A DNA stretch of 25,591 nucleotides, from NCBI GenBank assembly GCA_039812085.1, contig JBDHZU010000014.1, positions 1 to 25,591 on the forward strand. The letters run 5' to 3'. Position numbers and translations under genes: made by a program. The notes beneath the pieces are model-generated. The model saw nothing but the letters and a program-made list of their open reading frames with translations, was not told the DNA's origin and did not search any database. Shown piece by piece: positions 7,285 to 15,193 of the stretch. Position 1 is the first letter of the stretch, and every line of letters begins with the position of its first letter. The DNA comes from JBDHZU01 sp039812085. GTDB lineage: Bacteria; Actinomycetota; Actinomycetes; S36-B12; UBA10799.

Positions 7285-8352
7285 ATGACTGCTTCTGACA
7301 ACTCATTTGCTCGACATCGTCAGCTTCCCGACCCGTCGGCCACCTTGGCATTGCGGAACATCGAACACTGCGCTGTTGCTGTTCCTTACCTCCTTGGGTT
7401 CGTCCCGAGCAACAGCATCGTGTTGATTGGGATGAAGGCCGATCACGTGGTCGGGGCATGCGTGCGAATCCCGATACAACCAGTGAGCCCGTCGCCGATG
7501 GGATTTGTGCGTTCTCTGCGTAGTCAAGGCATCCAGGCCGTCAGCCTGATCGTGTACGGGCAGTTTGACCCATTGGTGGGTTCGTGCCTCGAACGTATCC
7601 GGGATGAGCTGATGATGGCATCCATCGACGTCCTGGACGTTGCCGGTATCCACGACGGAATATTGATTTCGCCAGGTAGCGAACCGCTCGTTGTCGATGA
7701 GGTTGGCGACGAGGTCCGTGCGTGGTTCGTTGAGCAAGGCTGGGGTTACGTCTCCAATCGAGAGTCGCTGATTGCCTGTGTGACGGGGGAGCCCACAGAA
7801 ACTGCACGAAAGCTGAGTGGATTACTTCCTGTCGATCCGCCGGTGCTTATCTCGGCAGATCGGCGCGCGATCGAAGACGAGATCGTTCGCTACCTCACTC
7901 ATCAACCCGCCCGCACGGTGGAATTGCCCTCGACGCACACCTTGGCGTGCTGGTTACCAGCACTGGAGGATCGACGAGTTCGTGAACCTGTTTTGTATCG
8001 ATTGACCAAGCCGTTGTTCACCAGAGAATCCGTACCGTGGCGGACGTGCGCAGCTGATCGGTTATCGCTCATAGTGCGTCATAGCCCCGAACATCCCGCA
8101 TCCGCGCCAGTGGCAGCCGTCCTCGCTGCGTGGGCATGGACAGTAGGCAACGGCGCACTCGCCCAGATTGCCAGTGAGGTTGCCCTGGCCCGAGACCCGC
8201 GCAATGTGTTGGCCGATGTCGTCGGTGGGGCTGTTGGAGTGGGGGCGCATCCGGACCTATGGCTCAATGCGTTGAAGTCCAGCACCTTGCGGCGGCTGCG
8301 TTCTCACGATCGGATAGCTCCACCGGCGAGTGGGTCGCGACAAAGTGCGTGA
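7285..8352 (+). CDS. DUF4192 family protein
   Basis: A 355-residue actinobacterial orphan family protein of unknown biochemical function. The family signature lies near the N-terminus: LRNIEHCAVAVPYLLGFVPSN followed by SIVLIG. The C-terminal part is rich in the AVLAAWAWTVGNGALAQIASEVAL-type helix and the ALARDP-like segment typical of the family. No signal peptide or membrane segments. There is no SD; CACAGT lies 6 nt before the ATG, a weak leaderless signature. The stop is 27 nt before the PPK2 start and the two probably share a transcript. Confidence 0.85.
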   Translation: MTASDNSFARHRQLPDPSATLALRNIEHCAVAVPYLLGFVPSNSIVLIGMKADHVVGACVRIPIQPVSPSPMGFVRSLRSQGIQAVSLIVYGQFDPLVGSCLERIRDELMMASIDVLDVAGIHDGILISPGSEPLVVDEVGDEVRAWFVEQGWGYVSNRESLIACVTGEPTETARKLSGLLPVDPPVLISADRRAIEDEIVRYLTHQPARTVELPSTHTLACWLPALEDRRVREPVLYRLTKPLFTRESVPWRTCAADRLSLIVRHSPEHPASAPVAAVLAAWAWTVGNGALAQIASEVALARDPRNVLADVVGGAVGVGAHPDLWLNALKSSTLRRLRSHDRIAPPASGSRQSA

Positions 8353-8379
8353 TCGCTTTGGCGGTGACAAGGTGAGCAG

Positions 8380-9150
8380 ATGAGCGCATTGGATCATCTG
8401 GATCTGAGTCTGTCGTTGTCCAAGCAAGAGGAAGCTGAACGCCTTGCCGTCGCTCAGCATCGCTTGCTCTTCCTGCGGCTGTTAGCCGGTGGAATCTTTG
8501 ACGGTTCAGGTCGCCTTGGGCCGCCGCTCGCGATCGTCTTCGAGGGTTGGGACGCCTCTGGGAAGGGTGGGGCGATCAAGCGTCTTGTCTCTCCCTTGGA
8601 CCCGCGTCACGTTCGAGTCTCTAGCTTTGCGGCCCCCACCTTCGATGAGAAACGGCATCACTTCCTCACCCGGTTCTGGCGCGAACTTCCCGGCTGGGGA
8701 GGAATGACTGTCTTCGACCGTTCCTGGTACGGGCGAGTACTCGTTGAACGAGTGGAAGGGTTCGCCTCTGATGAGCAGTGGCAACGAGCCTACGAGGAGA
8801 TCCGATCCTTCGAACGCACGTTGTGCGACGAGGGCATGGTGCTGATGAAGTTCTGGATGCAGATCAGCGATGAAGAGCAGTTGCGCCGGTTCAAGTCCCG
8901 TCAGAATGAGCCATTGAAGAAGTGGAAGTTGACGGACGAAGATTGGCGCAACCGGGAGAAGCGACCGGCTTACGAAGATGCCGTGATCGAGATGTACGAG
9001 AAGACCGACACCAGCTTCGCTCCCTGGATCCTTGTCGAGGCCAACAACAAGCGTTACGCGCGAGTCAAAGTCATTGAGGCCGTCATCGATCGATTTGAGA
9101 AGGCGCTAGAAGCAATGGGCATCGAAGTGCCCCCTGCAACTCCGGAATAG
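8380..9150 (+). CDS. ppk2: Polyphosphate kinase 2 family protein
   Basis: Transfers phosphate between polyphosphate and nucleotides in the cytoplasm. The single PPK2 domain of 256 residues carries Walker A FEGWDASGKGG (54-64, K62), Walker B VFDRSWYGR (111-119) and a basic lid near FKSRQNEPLKKWK. Single-domain length rules out the fused double-domain polyP:AMP phosphotransferase. Whether the acceptor is ADP/GDP (class I), AMP (class II) or both (class III) cannot be settled by eye. GGTGAG 6 nt upstream serves as SD. It follows the DUF4192 gene by 27 nt. Family call is secure, nucleotide specificity is not. Confidence 0.92.
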   Translation: MSALDHLDLSLSLSKQEEAERLAVAQHRLLFLRLLAGGIFDGSGRLGPPLAIVFEGWDASGKGGAIKRLVSPLDPRHVRVSSFAAPTFDEKRHHFLTRFWRELPGWGGMTVFDRSWYGRVLVERVEGFASDEQWQRAYEEIRSFERTLCDEGMVLMKFWMQISDEEQLRRFKSRQNEPLKKWKLTDEDWRNREKRPAYEDAVIEMYEKTDTSFAPWILVEANNKRYARVKVIEAVIDRFEKALEAMGIEVPPATPE

Positions 9151-9198
9151 CGGTTCGCGTAATCTCCTTCAAGATCAACTTGGGGGAGGTTGGATCGG

Positions 9199-9969
9199 AT
9201 GCGGCGCATATTTGTTCGCAGTGTCATGGTGGCTGTCCTGCTGATGACAAGTCCGCTCGTTGGACTTGAGCCAGCAACTGCTGGGTGGGATTCAAGTGGT
9301 AGCGGTTGGCGTGGCGAAGGTGAAGTCTGGATTGCCAAGAAGGGCCGGGTGTCGCTCGGTTCAAGTGGTCAGTGCAGTGAACGCTGCGACTGGACCGTAA
9401 AGGTTCTCTGTGACACGCGCAGTCCCGAGCCATGTCCATTTGAGGTCTGTCGTCTGGGGACCATTGAATACGGGCTCTATCTCGATGGAAACCTGATGCA
9501 AGTGATGTGTCTGGAGCCGGACGAACGACCAGTCAGCAAGCCGGAAATCCTCGATCGTGTCAAGGAGTCAGTCGAGCAACTGGCTCCAGAGTTGACGCTG
9601 AAACATCAACCCAAAACGCGGACCCTTACGCAGCTACCGACGATCTTTCGGACTGGACAGATTCGCCTCATCAGTCGCTCTGACAGCCTCGCCGGAGTCA
9701 CCTTCACGTTTCGCGCACAAGCCCAATGGCGATGGACGTGGGGAGACGGGTCGGTCACCATCACTGATGATCCAGGCAGTTCCTGGCCAGAAATGGCGGT
9801 CACTCACACCTACCGCAAGGCGGGAACGAATCAGGTCTCGGTGAGGACAACATGGCGGGCGACGTTCTGGATCGAAGGGGATGGTCCGTTCGACGTTCCA
9901 GATGACTACACGCAGTCTGATGAGACGGAACTTCGGGTCGCGCAAGCCCGCGCGGTGCTGGTGAATTAG
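9199..9969 (+). CDS. Secreted PKD-like domain protein, Cys-rich N-terminal half
   Basis: A 256-residue exported protein of unknown role. Signal peptide about 1-28 (MRRIFVRSVMVAVLLMTSP then ATAGW). The mature N-terminal half has six Cys in a short stretch (GQCSERCDW, KVLCDT, EPCPFEVCRL, QVMCLE), suggesting disulfides. The C-terminal half has a PKD-type signature: WRWTWGDGS followed by VTHTYRKAGTNQVSV. Similar PKD proteins in actinobacteria are extracellular and often of unknown function. The ATG at 9199 is preceded by GGGGGAGG with a 9-nt spacer; a TTG at 9190 is too close to it. It is 48 nt after the PPK2 gene on the same strand. Confidence 0.75.
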   Translation: MRRIFVRSVMVAVLLMTSPLVGLEPATAGWDSSGSGWRGEGEVWIAKKGRVSLGSSGQCSERCDWTVKVLCDTRSPEPCPFEVCRLGTIEYGLYLDGNLMQVMCLEPDERPVSKPEILDRVKESVEQLAPELTLKHQPKTRTLTQLPTIFRTGQIRLISRSDSLAGVTFTFRAQAQWRWTWGDGSVTITDDPGSSWPEMAVTHTYRKAGTNQVSVRTTWRATFWIEGDGPFDVPDDYTQSDETELRVAQARAVLVN

Positions 9970-10025
9970 GGCTTCCGACACGCCTTGATGTGGAGGCGGC
10001 GGAATACTTCTGACAAACATGCAAT

Positions 10026-10031
10026 TACAAT
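10026..10031 (+). promoter_or_regulatory. Possible -10 element in the sigma-factor leader region (9970-10173)
   Basis: TACAAT matches five of six bases of TATAAT, 142 nt before the sigma-factor GTG. No good -35 is found at 16-18 bp; CTGACA at 10010-10015 is only 10 bp away. The remaining 204-bp spacer holds a 5-bp hairpin CCGAC-AAAAA-GTCGG (10118-10132) and nothing else I can name. Confidence 0.3.
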
Positions 10032-10160
10032 GGTGAATGCAGGCAGCCCGCGACACCTTCATGATCGGCGCACGATGTCGTCCGATTCGACCCTGAGTCC
10101 AGCGGTGCCAGCTCCCACCGACAAAAAGTCGGACCATGATCATGCCTGAATTGTCTCGAT

Positions 10161-10166
10161 GAGAGG
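10161..10166 (+). promoter_or_regulatory. Shine-Dalgarno deciding the sigma-factor start
   Basis: GAGAGG ends 7 nt before the GTG at 10174. An ATG at 10159 would place this element inside the coding region, so the GTG is the better start. Confidence 0.65.
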
Positions 10167-10173
10167 TTCCTTC

Positions 10174-11775
10174 GTGTCGCCGTCCCGCACCACTCCGGCC
10201 GCCCGTAAGACCGCAAGTAAGAAAGCCGCACCCGCAAAGAAGGCTGCGCCGGTGAAAAAGGCCCCAGTCAAGAAGGCGGCTCCGGCTAAGAAGGCTGCGC
10301 CAGCAAAGAAAGCTGCACCCGCCAAGGCCCCTGCAAAGAAGGCTCCGGCCAAGAAAGCCACACCAGTAAAGAAGGCGGCGCCTGCCAAGAAGTCGGCACC
10401 AGCTAAGGCTCCCGCCAAGAAGGCACCTGCGAAAAAGGCACCGGCCAAGAAAGCCGCCGCCGCCAAGGCTCCTGCGAAGAAGGCGGCTCCGGCTAAGAAG
10501 GCTGTACCTGCCAAGAAAGCAGCGCCCGCCAAAAAGGCTCCTGCGAAGAAGGCTTCCGCGAAGGCTGCCGCACTTGTCACGACTGATGCTGAGGTCGAAG
10601 TTGTCGAGATCGAGGATCACATTGATCTGACGGATGATTCGGCAAAGCCGAAGGCAAAGGGTCGCGGACGGAAGACCGATCCGGATGCAGAGCTGCCCGC
10701 TGAAGAAATGAAGCAGGCCGCTGATCTGGAAGCAGAGCTGGAAGCAGACCTGGCCGAAGATCTCGCAGAAGTCGAAAAAGAAGGCGACGCCAAGACCGAA
10801 GAGAAGGGCTTCGTGCTGTCCGATGTGGACGACACGGATGAGCCCGTTCAGCAGGTCACGCAGGCTGGTGCCACGGCTGACCCGGTCAAGGACTACCTCA
10901 AGCAGATCGGCAAGGTGCCTTTGCTCAATGCCGAGCAAGAGGTGGAACTGGCCAAGCGCATCGAAGCGGGACTCTTTGCCGAAGAAAAGCTGGCTGCTGG
11001 CGTCAAGCAGGGGCAGTTGAAGGCAGACCTGGAATGGATCGCGGAAGATGGTCGCCGGGCGAAGAACCACCTGCTCGAAGCGAACCTGCGTCTGGTCGTC
11101 TCGCTGGCGAAGCGCTATACCGGTCGCGGAATGCTCTTCCTCGACCTCATCCAAGAAGGCAACCTTGGCCTGATTCGTGCAGTCGAGAAGTTCGACTACA
11201 CCAAGGGTTACAAGTTCTCCACCTACGCAACCTGGTGGATTCGCCAGGCGATCACTCGCGCGATGGCAGATCAGGCCCGCACCATCCGTATCCCCGTGCA
11301 CATGGTCGAGGTCATCAACAAGCTCGCCCGTGTTCAGCGGCAGATGTTGCAGGACCTCGGTCGAGAGCCAACTCCAGAAGAATTGGCCAAGGAACTCGAC
11401 ATGACCCCAGAGAAGGTCATCGAGGTTCAGAAGTACGGCCGTGAGCCGATCTCGTTGCACACCCCGCTAGGTGAAGATGGCGACTCTGAGTTCGGTGACC
11501 TGATCGAAGACTCTGAAGCGATCGTCCCCAGCGATGCAGTGAGCTTCACTTTGCTGCAGGAGCAGCTAGAAAGCGTGTTGGACACGTTGTCCGAACGCGA
11601 AGCTGGTGTGGTCCGGATGCGCTTCGGACTGACCGACGGTCAGCCAAAGACGTTGGACGAAATCGGCAAGGTATATGGCGTGACCCGTGAGCGAATTCGT
11701 CAGATCGAAAGTAAGACGATGAGCAAGTTGCGTCACCCGTCGCGTTCGCAAGTTCTGCGCGACTACCTCGACTAA
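10174..11775 (+). CDS. rpoD: RNA polymerase primary sigma factor (RpoD/SigA/HrdB) with histone-H1-like N-terminal tail
   Basis: Principal sigma-70 factor directing RNA polymerase to housekeeping promoters. From GTG 10174 the protein has 533 residues. Residues about 10-133 are almost only Lys, Ala and Pro (KKAAPAK-type repeats). Residues 139-235 are strongly acidic. Then follow region 1.2 (DPVKDYLKQIG, from 236), region 2 (about 299-389, with KGYKFSTYATWWIRQAITRA), region 3 (about 390-455, EPISLHTPLGEDGDSEFGD) and region 4 (about 468-533, recognition helix VTRERIRQIESKTMSKLRH from 503). Regions 2-4 are complete and canonical. Other actinobacterial primary sigmas also have basic Ala/Lys-rich tails; this one is very regular. 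The crotonase gene follows by 16 nt. An ATG at 10159 would add five residues. Confidence 0.97.
   Translation: MSPSRTTPAARKTASKKAAPAKKAAPVKKAPVKKAAPAKKAAPAKKAAPAKAPAKKAPAKKATPVKKAAPAKKSAPAKAPAKKAPAKKAPAKKAAAAKAPAKKAAPAKKAVPAKKAAPAKKAPAKKASAKAAALVTTDAEVEVVEIEDHIDLTDDSAKPKAKGRGRKTDPDAELPAEEMKQAADLEAELEADLAEDLAEVEKEGDAKTEEKGFVLSDVDDTDEPVQQVTQAGATADPVKDYLKQIGKVPLLNAEQEVELAKRIEAGLFAEEKLAAGVKQGQLKADLEWIAEDGRRAKNHLLEANLRLVVSLAKRYTGRGMLFLDLIQEGNLGLIRAVEKFDYTKGYKFSTYATWWIRQAITRAMADQARTIRIPVHMVEVINKLARVQRQMLQDLGREPTPEELAKELDMTPEKVIEVQKYGREPISLHTPLGEDGDSEFGDLIEDSEAIVPSDAVSFTLLQEQLESVLDTLSEREAGVVRMRFGLTDGQPKTLDEIGKVYGVTRERIRQIESKTMSKLRHPSRSQVLRDYLD
10202..10572 (+). repeat. Degenerate tandem repeat coding for K/A/P-rich tail
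   Basis: Irregular repeats of a 15- to 21-nt unit (GCC AAG AAG GCN GCN CCN and variants) encode the basic sigma-factor tail. Synonymous variation at third positions shows selection on the protein rather than recent DNA slippage. The opposite strand is also open because of this composition. Confidence 0.8.
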
Positions 11776-11791
11776 AAGACGGGTCTGTGCC

Positions 11792-12586
11792 GTGTCCGAT
11801 GCGAACGTGACCCTCCACTATTCCGATGATGGTGTGGTCGCCACGGTCACGATGACCCGAACTGACCGACGCAATAGTTTGGATGCGGCGTTGGCCGCTG
11901 ACCTTGCTGGTGCGTGCTCCGATGCTGTTTCCGCTGGTGCGCGGGCAATCATTCTGCGCGCAGAGCCTGGGGTCAGTGTGTGGTGTGCGGGCCAAGACAT
12001 CTCCGAACTTCCGCAACCAGACGATGACCCCACCCAGTGGAACAACACCTTTGCTGCGCTGTTGGCAAACTTGCGTGAGGTGCCCATCCCACTGATTGCC
12101 GCAGTTGAAGGTGGTGTCTGGGGTGGGGCTGTAGAGGTCGTGCTGACCGCTGATCTGATCGTGTGCGATCGAGCATCTACATTTGCCATCACGCCGGCCA
12201 AGCTCGGGGTCGCCTACACACCTTTTGGGATCGCCACTTTCCTGGGAAGCATGCCCAGTCAGTTGGTCAAGCAGATGTTCTTTACTGCTGACCCAGTGAC
12301 TGCCCAACGTCTCTATGACGTGGGAGTCATTAATGAATTGGTCGATGGAACCGAGGCGTTAACCATTGCTGCCGAACAGTTGGCTTCTCGAATCGCGCAA
12401 CGCGCACCGCTGACTCAACGAGCGACCAAAGCGGACGCGCAGGCCTTGTTGCAGTTTGCCGCGGATGCCGTTGCGGTACGACCCGATCTGCACGAGACGC
12501 GAATGGCGGCCTGGTCGAGTGAGGACTACGCCGAAGGTCTGACTGCATTCAGCGAACGTCGACATCCACACTTCCGCGGGAAGTGA
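11792..12586 (+). CDS. Crotonase-fold protein, methylmalonyl-CoA decarboxylase-like
   Basis: A 264-residue enoyl-CoA hydratase/isomerase superfamily protein. Its pattern is closest, as I recall it, to E. coli methylmalonyl-CoA decarboxylase (ScpB/YgfG): AGQDISELP (66-74), VEGGVWGGAVEV (105-116), STFAITPAKLGVAYTPFGI (129-147), FTADPVTAQRLYDVGVIN and the tail SSEDYAEGLTAFSERRHPHF. The oxyanion-hole Gly is kept in the VWGGA segment, and Tyr142 lies where the decarboxylase Tyr140 would be. Gln68 replaces the His of the AGHDI motif; that position acts through its backbone NH, so activity is not excluded. The GTG start is 16 nt after the sigma-factor stop, without a clear SD, so it may be read through from it. 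It would convert methylmalonyl-CoA to propionyl-CoA; this is inferred. Confidence 0.85.
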   Translation: MSDANVTLHYSDDGVVATVTMTRTDRRNSLDAALAADLAGACSDAVSAGARAIILRAEPGVSVWCAGQDISELPQPDDDPTQWNNTFAALLANLREVPIPLIAAVEGGVWGGAVEVVLTADLIVCDRASTFAITPAKLGVAYTPFGIATFLGSMPSQLVKQMFFTADPVTAQRLYDVGVINELVDGTEALTIAAEQLASRIAQRAPLTQRATKADAQALLQFAADAVAVRPDLHETRMAAWSSEDYAEGLTAFSERRHPHFRGK

Positions 12587-12606
12587 TCTCTCAACTACCT
12601 GTAAAA

Positions 12607-12647
12607 CGATTGGGCCGCCTTCACACAGTGAGAAGGCGGCCCAATCG
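12607..12647. terminator. Bidirectional hairpin terminator
   Basis: A perfect 16-bp stem (12607-12622 with 12632-12647) and a 9-nt loop lie between two convergent genes. On the minus strand it is followed by TTTTAC, a short U-tract, so it suits the small minus-strand gene best; on the plus strand it can end the sigma-factor/crotonase transcript. Confidence 0.85.
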
Positions 12648-12657
12648 CTAGTAAAAA

Positions 12658-12882
12658 TTAGTCGTCGATTGCCGGCGCGAGCTCTTGTGTGAGTCGATCG
12701 CTCTCGTCATCAATTCGGGCGGCCAGCGGGCGCAGCGCATCCAGGTGCTTGCGGGCGTGGTGGCTGCAGAAGAGGAGTTCTCCGCCGTTAGTGAGCATCA
12801 CGCGAACATAGGCAGTCGCGCCACAACGGTCGCAACGGTCAGCGGCGGTTAGGGCTGGCGCGGCCTCGAGCGTGGGGGTCAT
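12658..12882 (-). CDS. Small zinc-ribbon-like protein (DUF7455-type)
   Basis: A 74-residue cytoplasmic protein with C17-x2-C20 (DRCDRCGATAYVRV) and C39-S-H-H42 (LLFCSHHARKH), a likely zinc-binding site. It matches a small actinobacterial family often found beside the primary sigma factor and parE, as here; its function is unknown. The strong SD AGGAGG (12890-12895) lies 7 nt before the ATG at 12882, which excludes the longer frame that opens at 12969. The bidirectional hairpin ends it 10 nt after the stop. A role tied to RNA polymerase or DNA is only suggested by the neighbourhood. Confidence 0.85.
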   Translation of the reverse strand: MTPTLEAAPALTAADRCDRCGATAYVRVMLTNGGELLFCSHHARKHLDALRPLAARIDDESDRLTQELAPAIDD

Positions 12883-12889
12883 GCGTCCA

Positions 12890-12895
12890 CCTCCT
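12890..12895 (-). promoter_or_regulatory. Shine-Dalgarno of the small zinc-ribbon gene
   Basis: AGGAGG on the minus strand, 7 nt before the ATG at 12882, decides the start. The rest of the 247-bp spacer 12883-13129 holds divergent promoters; a tandem GCTTGTGC pair near 12941-12956 is the only repeat I see. Confidence 0.7.
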
Positions 12896-13117
12896 GCGAT
12901 GTCCTGCCGAGCTATCTGCTGACAGGTTCTGCCTGCATGCTTGTGCGCTTGTGCAGTAGTTGTATCCAACCACTATCCCTAACAGTCTCTCACCTTCAGA
13001 GCTTCCCGGGTGTGTCTCGTGTCGCGTTCGCCCTCGGCGTACCTGAACGGGTGTATATGGCTGTGATGTCCGACATCGCTGCCGCCGCGCCTATCTGAGC
13101 TGGCTAGCTGTCTCCGT

Positions 13118-13123
13118 TAGCCT
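13118..13123 (+). promoter_or_regulatory. Putative -10 hexamer, leaderless start of parE
   Basis: TAGCCT precedes the GTG at 13130 by 6 nt, and no SD is present. It fits the leaderless layout repeated in this window. Confidence 0.45.
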
Positions 13124-13129
13124 TCCTTC

Positions 13130-15193
13130 GTGACCCCGGCTGGCGATTACACCGCACGCGATCTGGCCGTGCTTGAGGGCCTAGAAGCGGTCCGAAAACG
13201 GCCCGGGATGTATATCGGTTCCACGGACTCTCGCGGCCTCATGCATTGCATGTGGGAAATCATCGACAACGCCGTTGACGAGGCTCTTGCTGGGCACTGC
13301 ACCAAAATCACCGTCACGCTGCGTCCTGATGGGTCGATCGAGGTCGCGGACAACGGTCGTGGCATTCCGGTGGATAAGGAAAAGAAGACTCGGCTGTCTG
13401 GCCTCGAAGTCGTGATGACCAAGCTTCATGCAGGCGGAAAGTTCGGTGCCGGTGCATATACCGCAGCGGGTGGTTTGCATGGAGTGGGCGCCAGCGTGGT
13501 CAACGCGCTGTCAGTTCGTTTGGATGCTCAGGTTGATCGGGCAGGAAAAATCCACGAGGCATCGTTCCGGCGCGGAATTACTGGAGTATTCGATGGTGAT
13601 GGCCCGGAGGCATCTTTCAGCCGCAAGACGGGTCTTCGGATCGTCGGGAAAGCGCCCCGCACACGAACTGGTACTCGGGTGCGCTGGTGGCCAGACCCAC
13701 AGGTATTTACCTCCGACGCGCATATCTCGTTCGATGGTCTGCGTACCCGAGCCCGACAGACAGCCTTCTTGGTGCCCACTGTCGAAATCGAGATCAATGA
13801 CTTCCGTACTGAGGAACATGCCACCGAATCCTTCCGATTCACTGGCGGGATCTCCGAGTTCGTTGAAGCGATCAGCCACGACGAACCGGTCACGGGAGTC
13901 ATTCGCCTGACTGGGTCTGAGTCGTTCACCGAGACAGTTCCAGTGCTCGATTCCAAGGGGCACATGAAGTCTCAGGAAGTGGAACGAGAACTCGGTGTGG
14001 ACATCGCGATGCAATGGAACACCGGCTACGAGACCAATCTGCGACCATTCGTCAACGTCATCTCCACGCCTGGTGGAGGTACCCACGTGACGGGATTCGA
14101 GCGCGCGGTTACCAAGGTCCTGAATGAGCAGCTACGGTCAGCCAAAATCCTCAAGAGCAGTGAGGACAACATCACCAAAGACGATGCCTTGGAAGGCTTG
14201 TCTGCCGTTATCACTGTGCGAATCCCCGAACCTCAATTCGAAGGTCAGACCAAAGAGATCCTGGGGACTCCGGCAGCTTCCCGAATCGTCAACAAGGTCG
14301 TCACCAAGCAGCTCAACGACTACTTCACCACGCCGCCACGGGGAGCAAAGCAGGCAGCGCGTGCAGCTTTGGACAAGGTGGCGAATGCGTCTCGGGTTCG
14401 TTTGGCGGCACGAGCCCAGCGAGATGTAGCACGACGTAAGACAGCGCTGGAATCCTCGGCCTTGCCGGCCAAGCTGGTCGATTGTCGGACGAAGGATTCC
14501 GCTAGTTCCGAGCTGTTCATCGTGGAGGGAGACTCCGCGCTCGGTACGGCCAAGCTGGCGCGCAACTCGCAGACCCAGGCGTTGTTGCCGATTCGCGGAA
14601 AGATTCTCAATGTCCAGAAAGCCAACATCGCGGACATGTTGAAGAACGCTGAATGCGCCTCCATCATCCAAGTTATCGGAGCGGGATCAGGGCGCACTTT
14701 CGATCTGGATGCAGTTCGCTACGGCCGGATCATCCTCATGGCGGATGCAGATGTGGATGGTGCACATATTCGAACCCTGCTACTCACGTTGATTCATCGC
14801 TACCTGCGGCCATTGCTGGAAGACGGCAGAGTGTTCGCAGCAGTTCCTCCCTTGCACCGGATTGATGTTCCCGGCAGGGGATCGCGTCCGGCAGAGGTGC
14901 ACTACACCTACACCGATGGCGAGATGCACCAACGAGTCGATGAATTACGGGCGCAGGGCAAGACCATCAAAGATCCCGTTCAGCGATTCAAGGGTCTGGG
15001 GGAGATGGACGCCAAGCAGCTGCGAGAGACGACGATGGATCCGGCCAAGCGGACGCTACGCCGGGTGACGATCTCGGATACCGAAGAAGCAAGCCACGTA
15101 TTCGATCTGCTGATGGGTTCCGATGTTGCCCCACGCAAAGAGTTTTTGGTGCTGGGCGCTGCCGAACTGCAGCGCGACCGAATCGACGCCTAA
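13130..15193 (+). CDS. parE: DNA topoisomerase IV subunit B (ParE, actinobacterial GyrB2 type)
   Basis: ATPase subunit of a type IIA topoisomerase acting on chromosome decatenation with ParC. Length 687 residues. GHKL ATPase: EIIDNAVDEA with E43, N47 and D50, then DNGRGIP and the GGLHGVGASVVNALS lid. TOPRIM: EGDSALGTAK (466-475) with catalytic E466, and DADVDGAHI with D539, D541 and D543. The EGDSALGTAK form, rather than EGDSAGGSAK of GyrB, and the position next to the primary sigma factor match actinobacterial ParE. The C-terminal GyrB/ParE domain (RFKGLGEM) is complete. GTG start with TAGCCT 6 nt before it. Its stop overlaps the convergent L,D-transpeptidase by 4 bp. A second, unseen gyrB is expected elsewhere. 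Confidence 0.94.
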   Translation: MTPAGDYTARDLAVLEGLEAVRKRPGMYIGSTDSRGLMHCMWEIIDNAVDEALAGHCTKITVTLRPDGSIEVADNGRGIPVDKEKKTRLSGLEVVMTKLHAGGKFGAGAYTAAGGLHGVGASVVNALSVRLDAQVDRAGKIHEASFRRGITGVFDGDGPEASFSRKTGLRIVGKAPRTRTGTRVRWWPDPQVFTSDAHISFDGLRTRARQTAFLVPTVEIEINDFRTEEHATESFRFTGGISEFVEAISHDEPVTGVIRLTGSESFTETVPVLDSKGHMKSQEVERELGVDIAMQWNTGYETNLRPFVNVISTPGGGTHVTGFERAVTKVLNEQLRSAKILKSSEDNITKDDALEGLSAVITVRIPEPQFEGQTKEILGTPAASRIVNKVVTKQLNDYFTTPPRGAKQAARAALDKVANASRVRLAARAQRDVARRKTALESSALPAKLVDCRTKDSASSELFIVEGDSALGTAKLARNSQTQALLPIRGKILNVQKANIADMLKNAECASIIQVIGAGSGRTFDLDAVRYGRIILMADADVDGAHIRTLLLTLIHRYLRPLLEDGRVFAAVPPLHRIDVPGRGSRPAEVHYTYTDGEMHQRVDELRAQGKTIKDPVQRFKGLGEMDAKQLRETTMDPAKRTLRRVTISDTEEASHVFDLLMGSDVAPRKEFLVLGAAELQRDRIDA

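Noticed and set aside
10001..10026. Possible SigR/SigH-type promoter (GGAAT) before the sigma factor gene
   Set aside because: The GTT element is missing at the required 18-19 bp distance.
9634..11460. A 608-codon open frame on the minus strand opposite the sigma factor gene
   Set aside because: It lies antisense to the unmistakable sigma factor and secreted-protein genes. Its protein is composition-driven (Leu/Cys/Arg/Gly runs opposite the Lys/Ala/Pro repeat) and matches no family.
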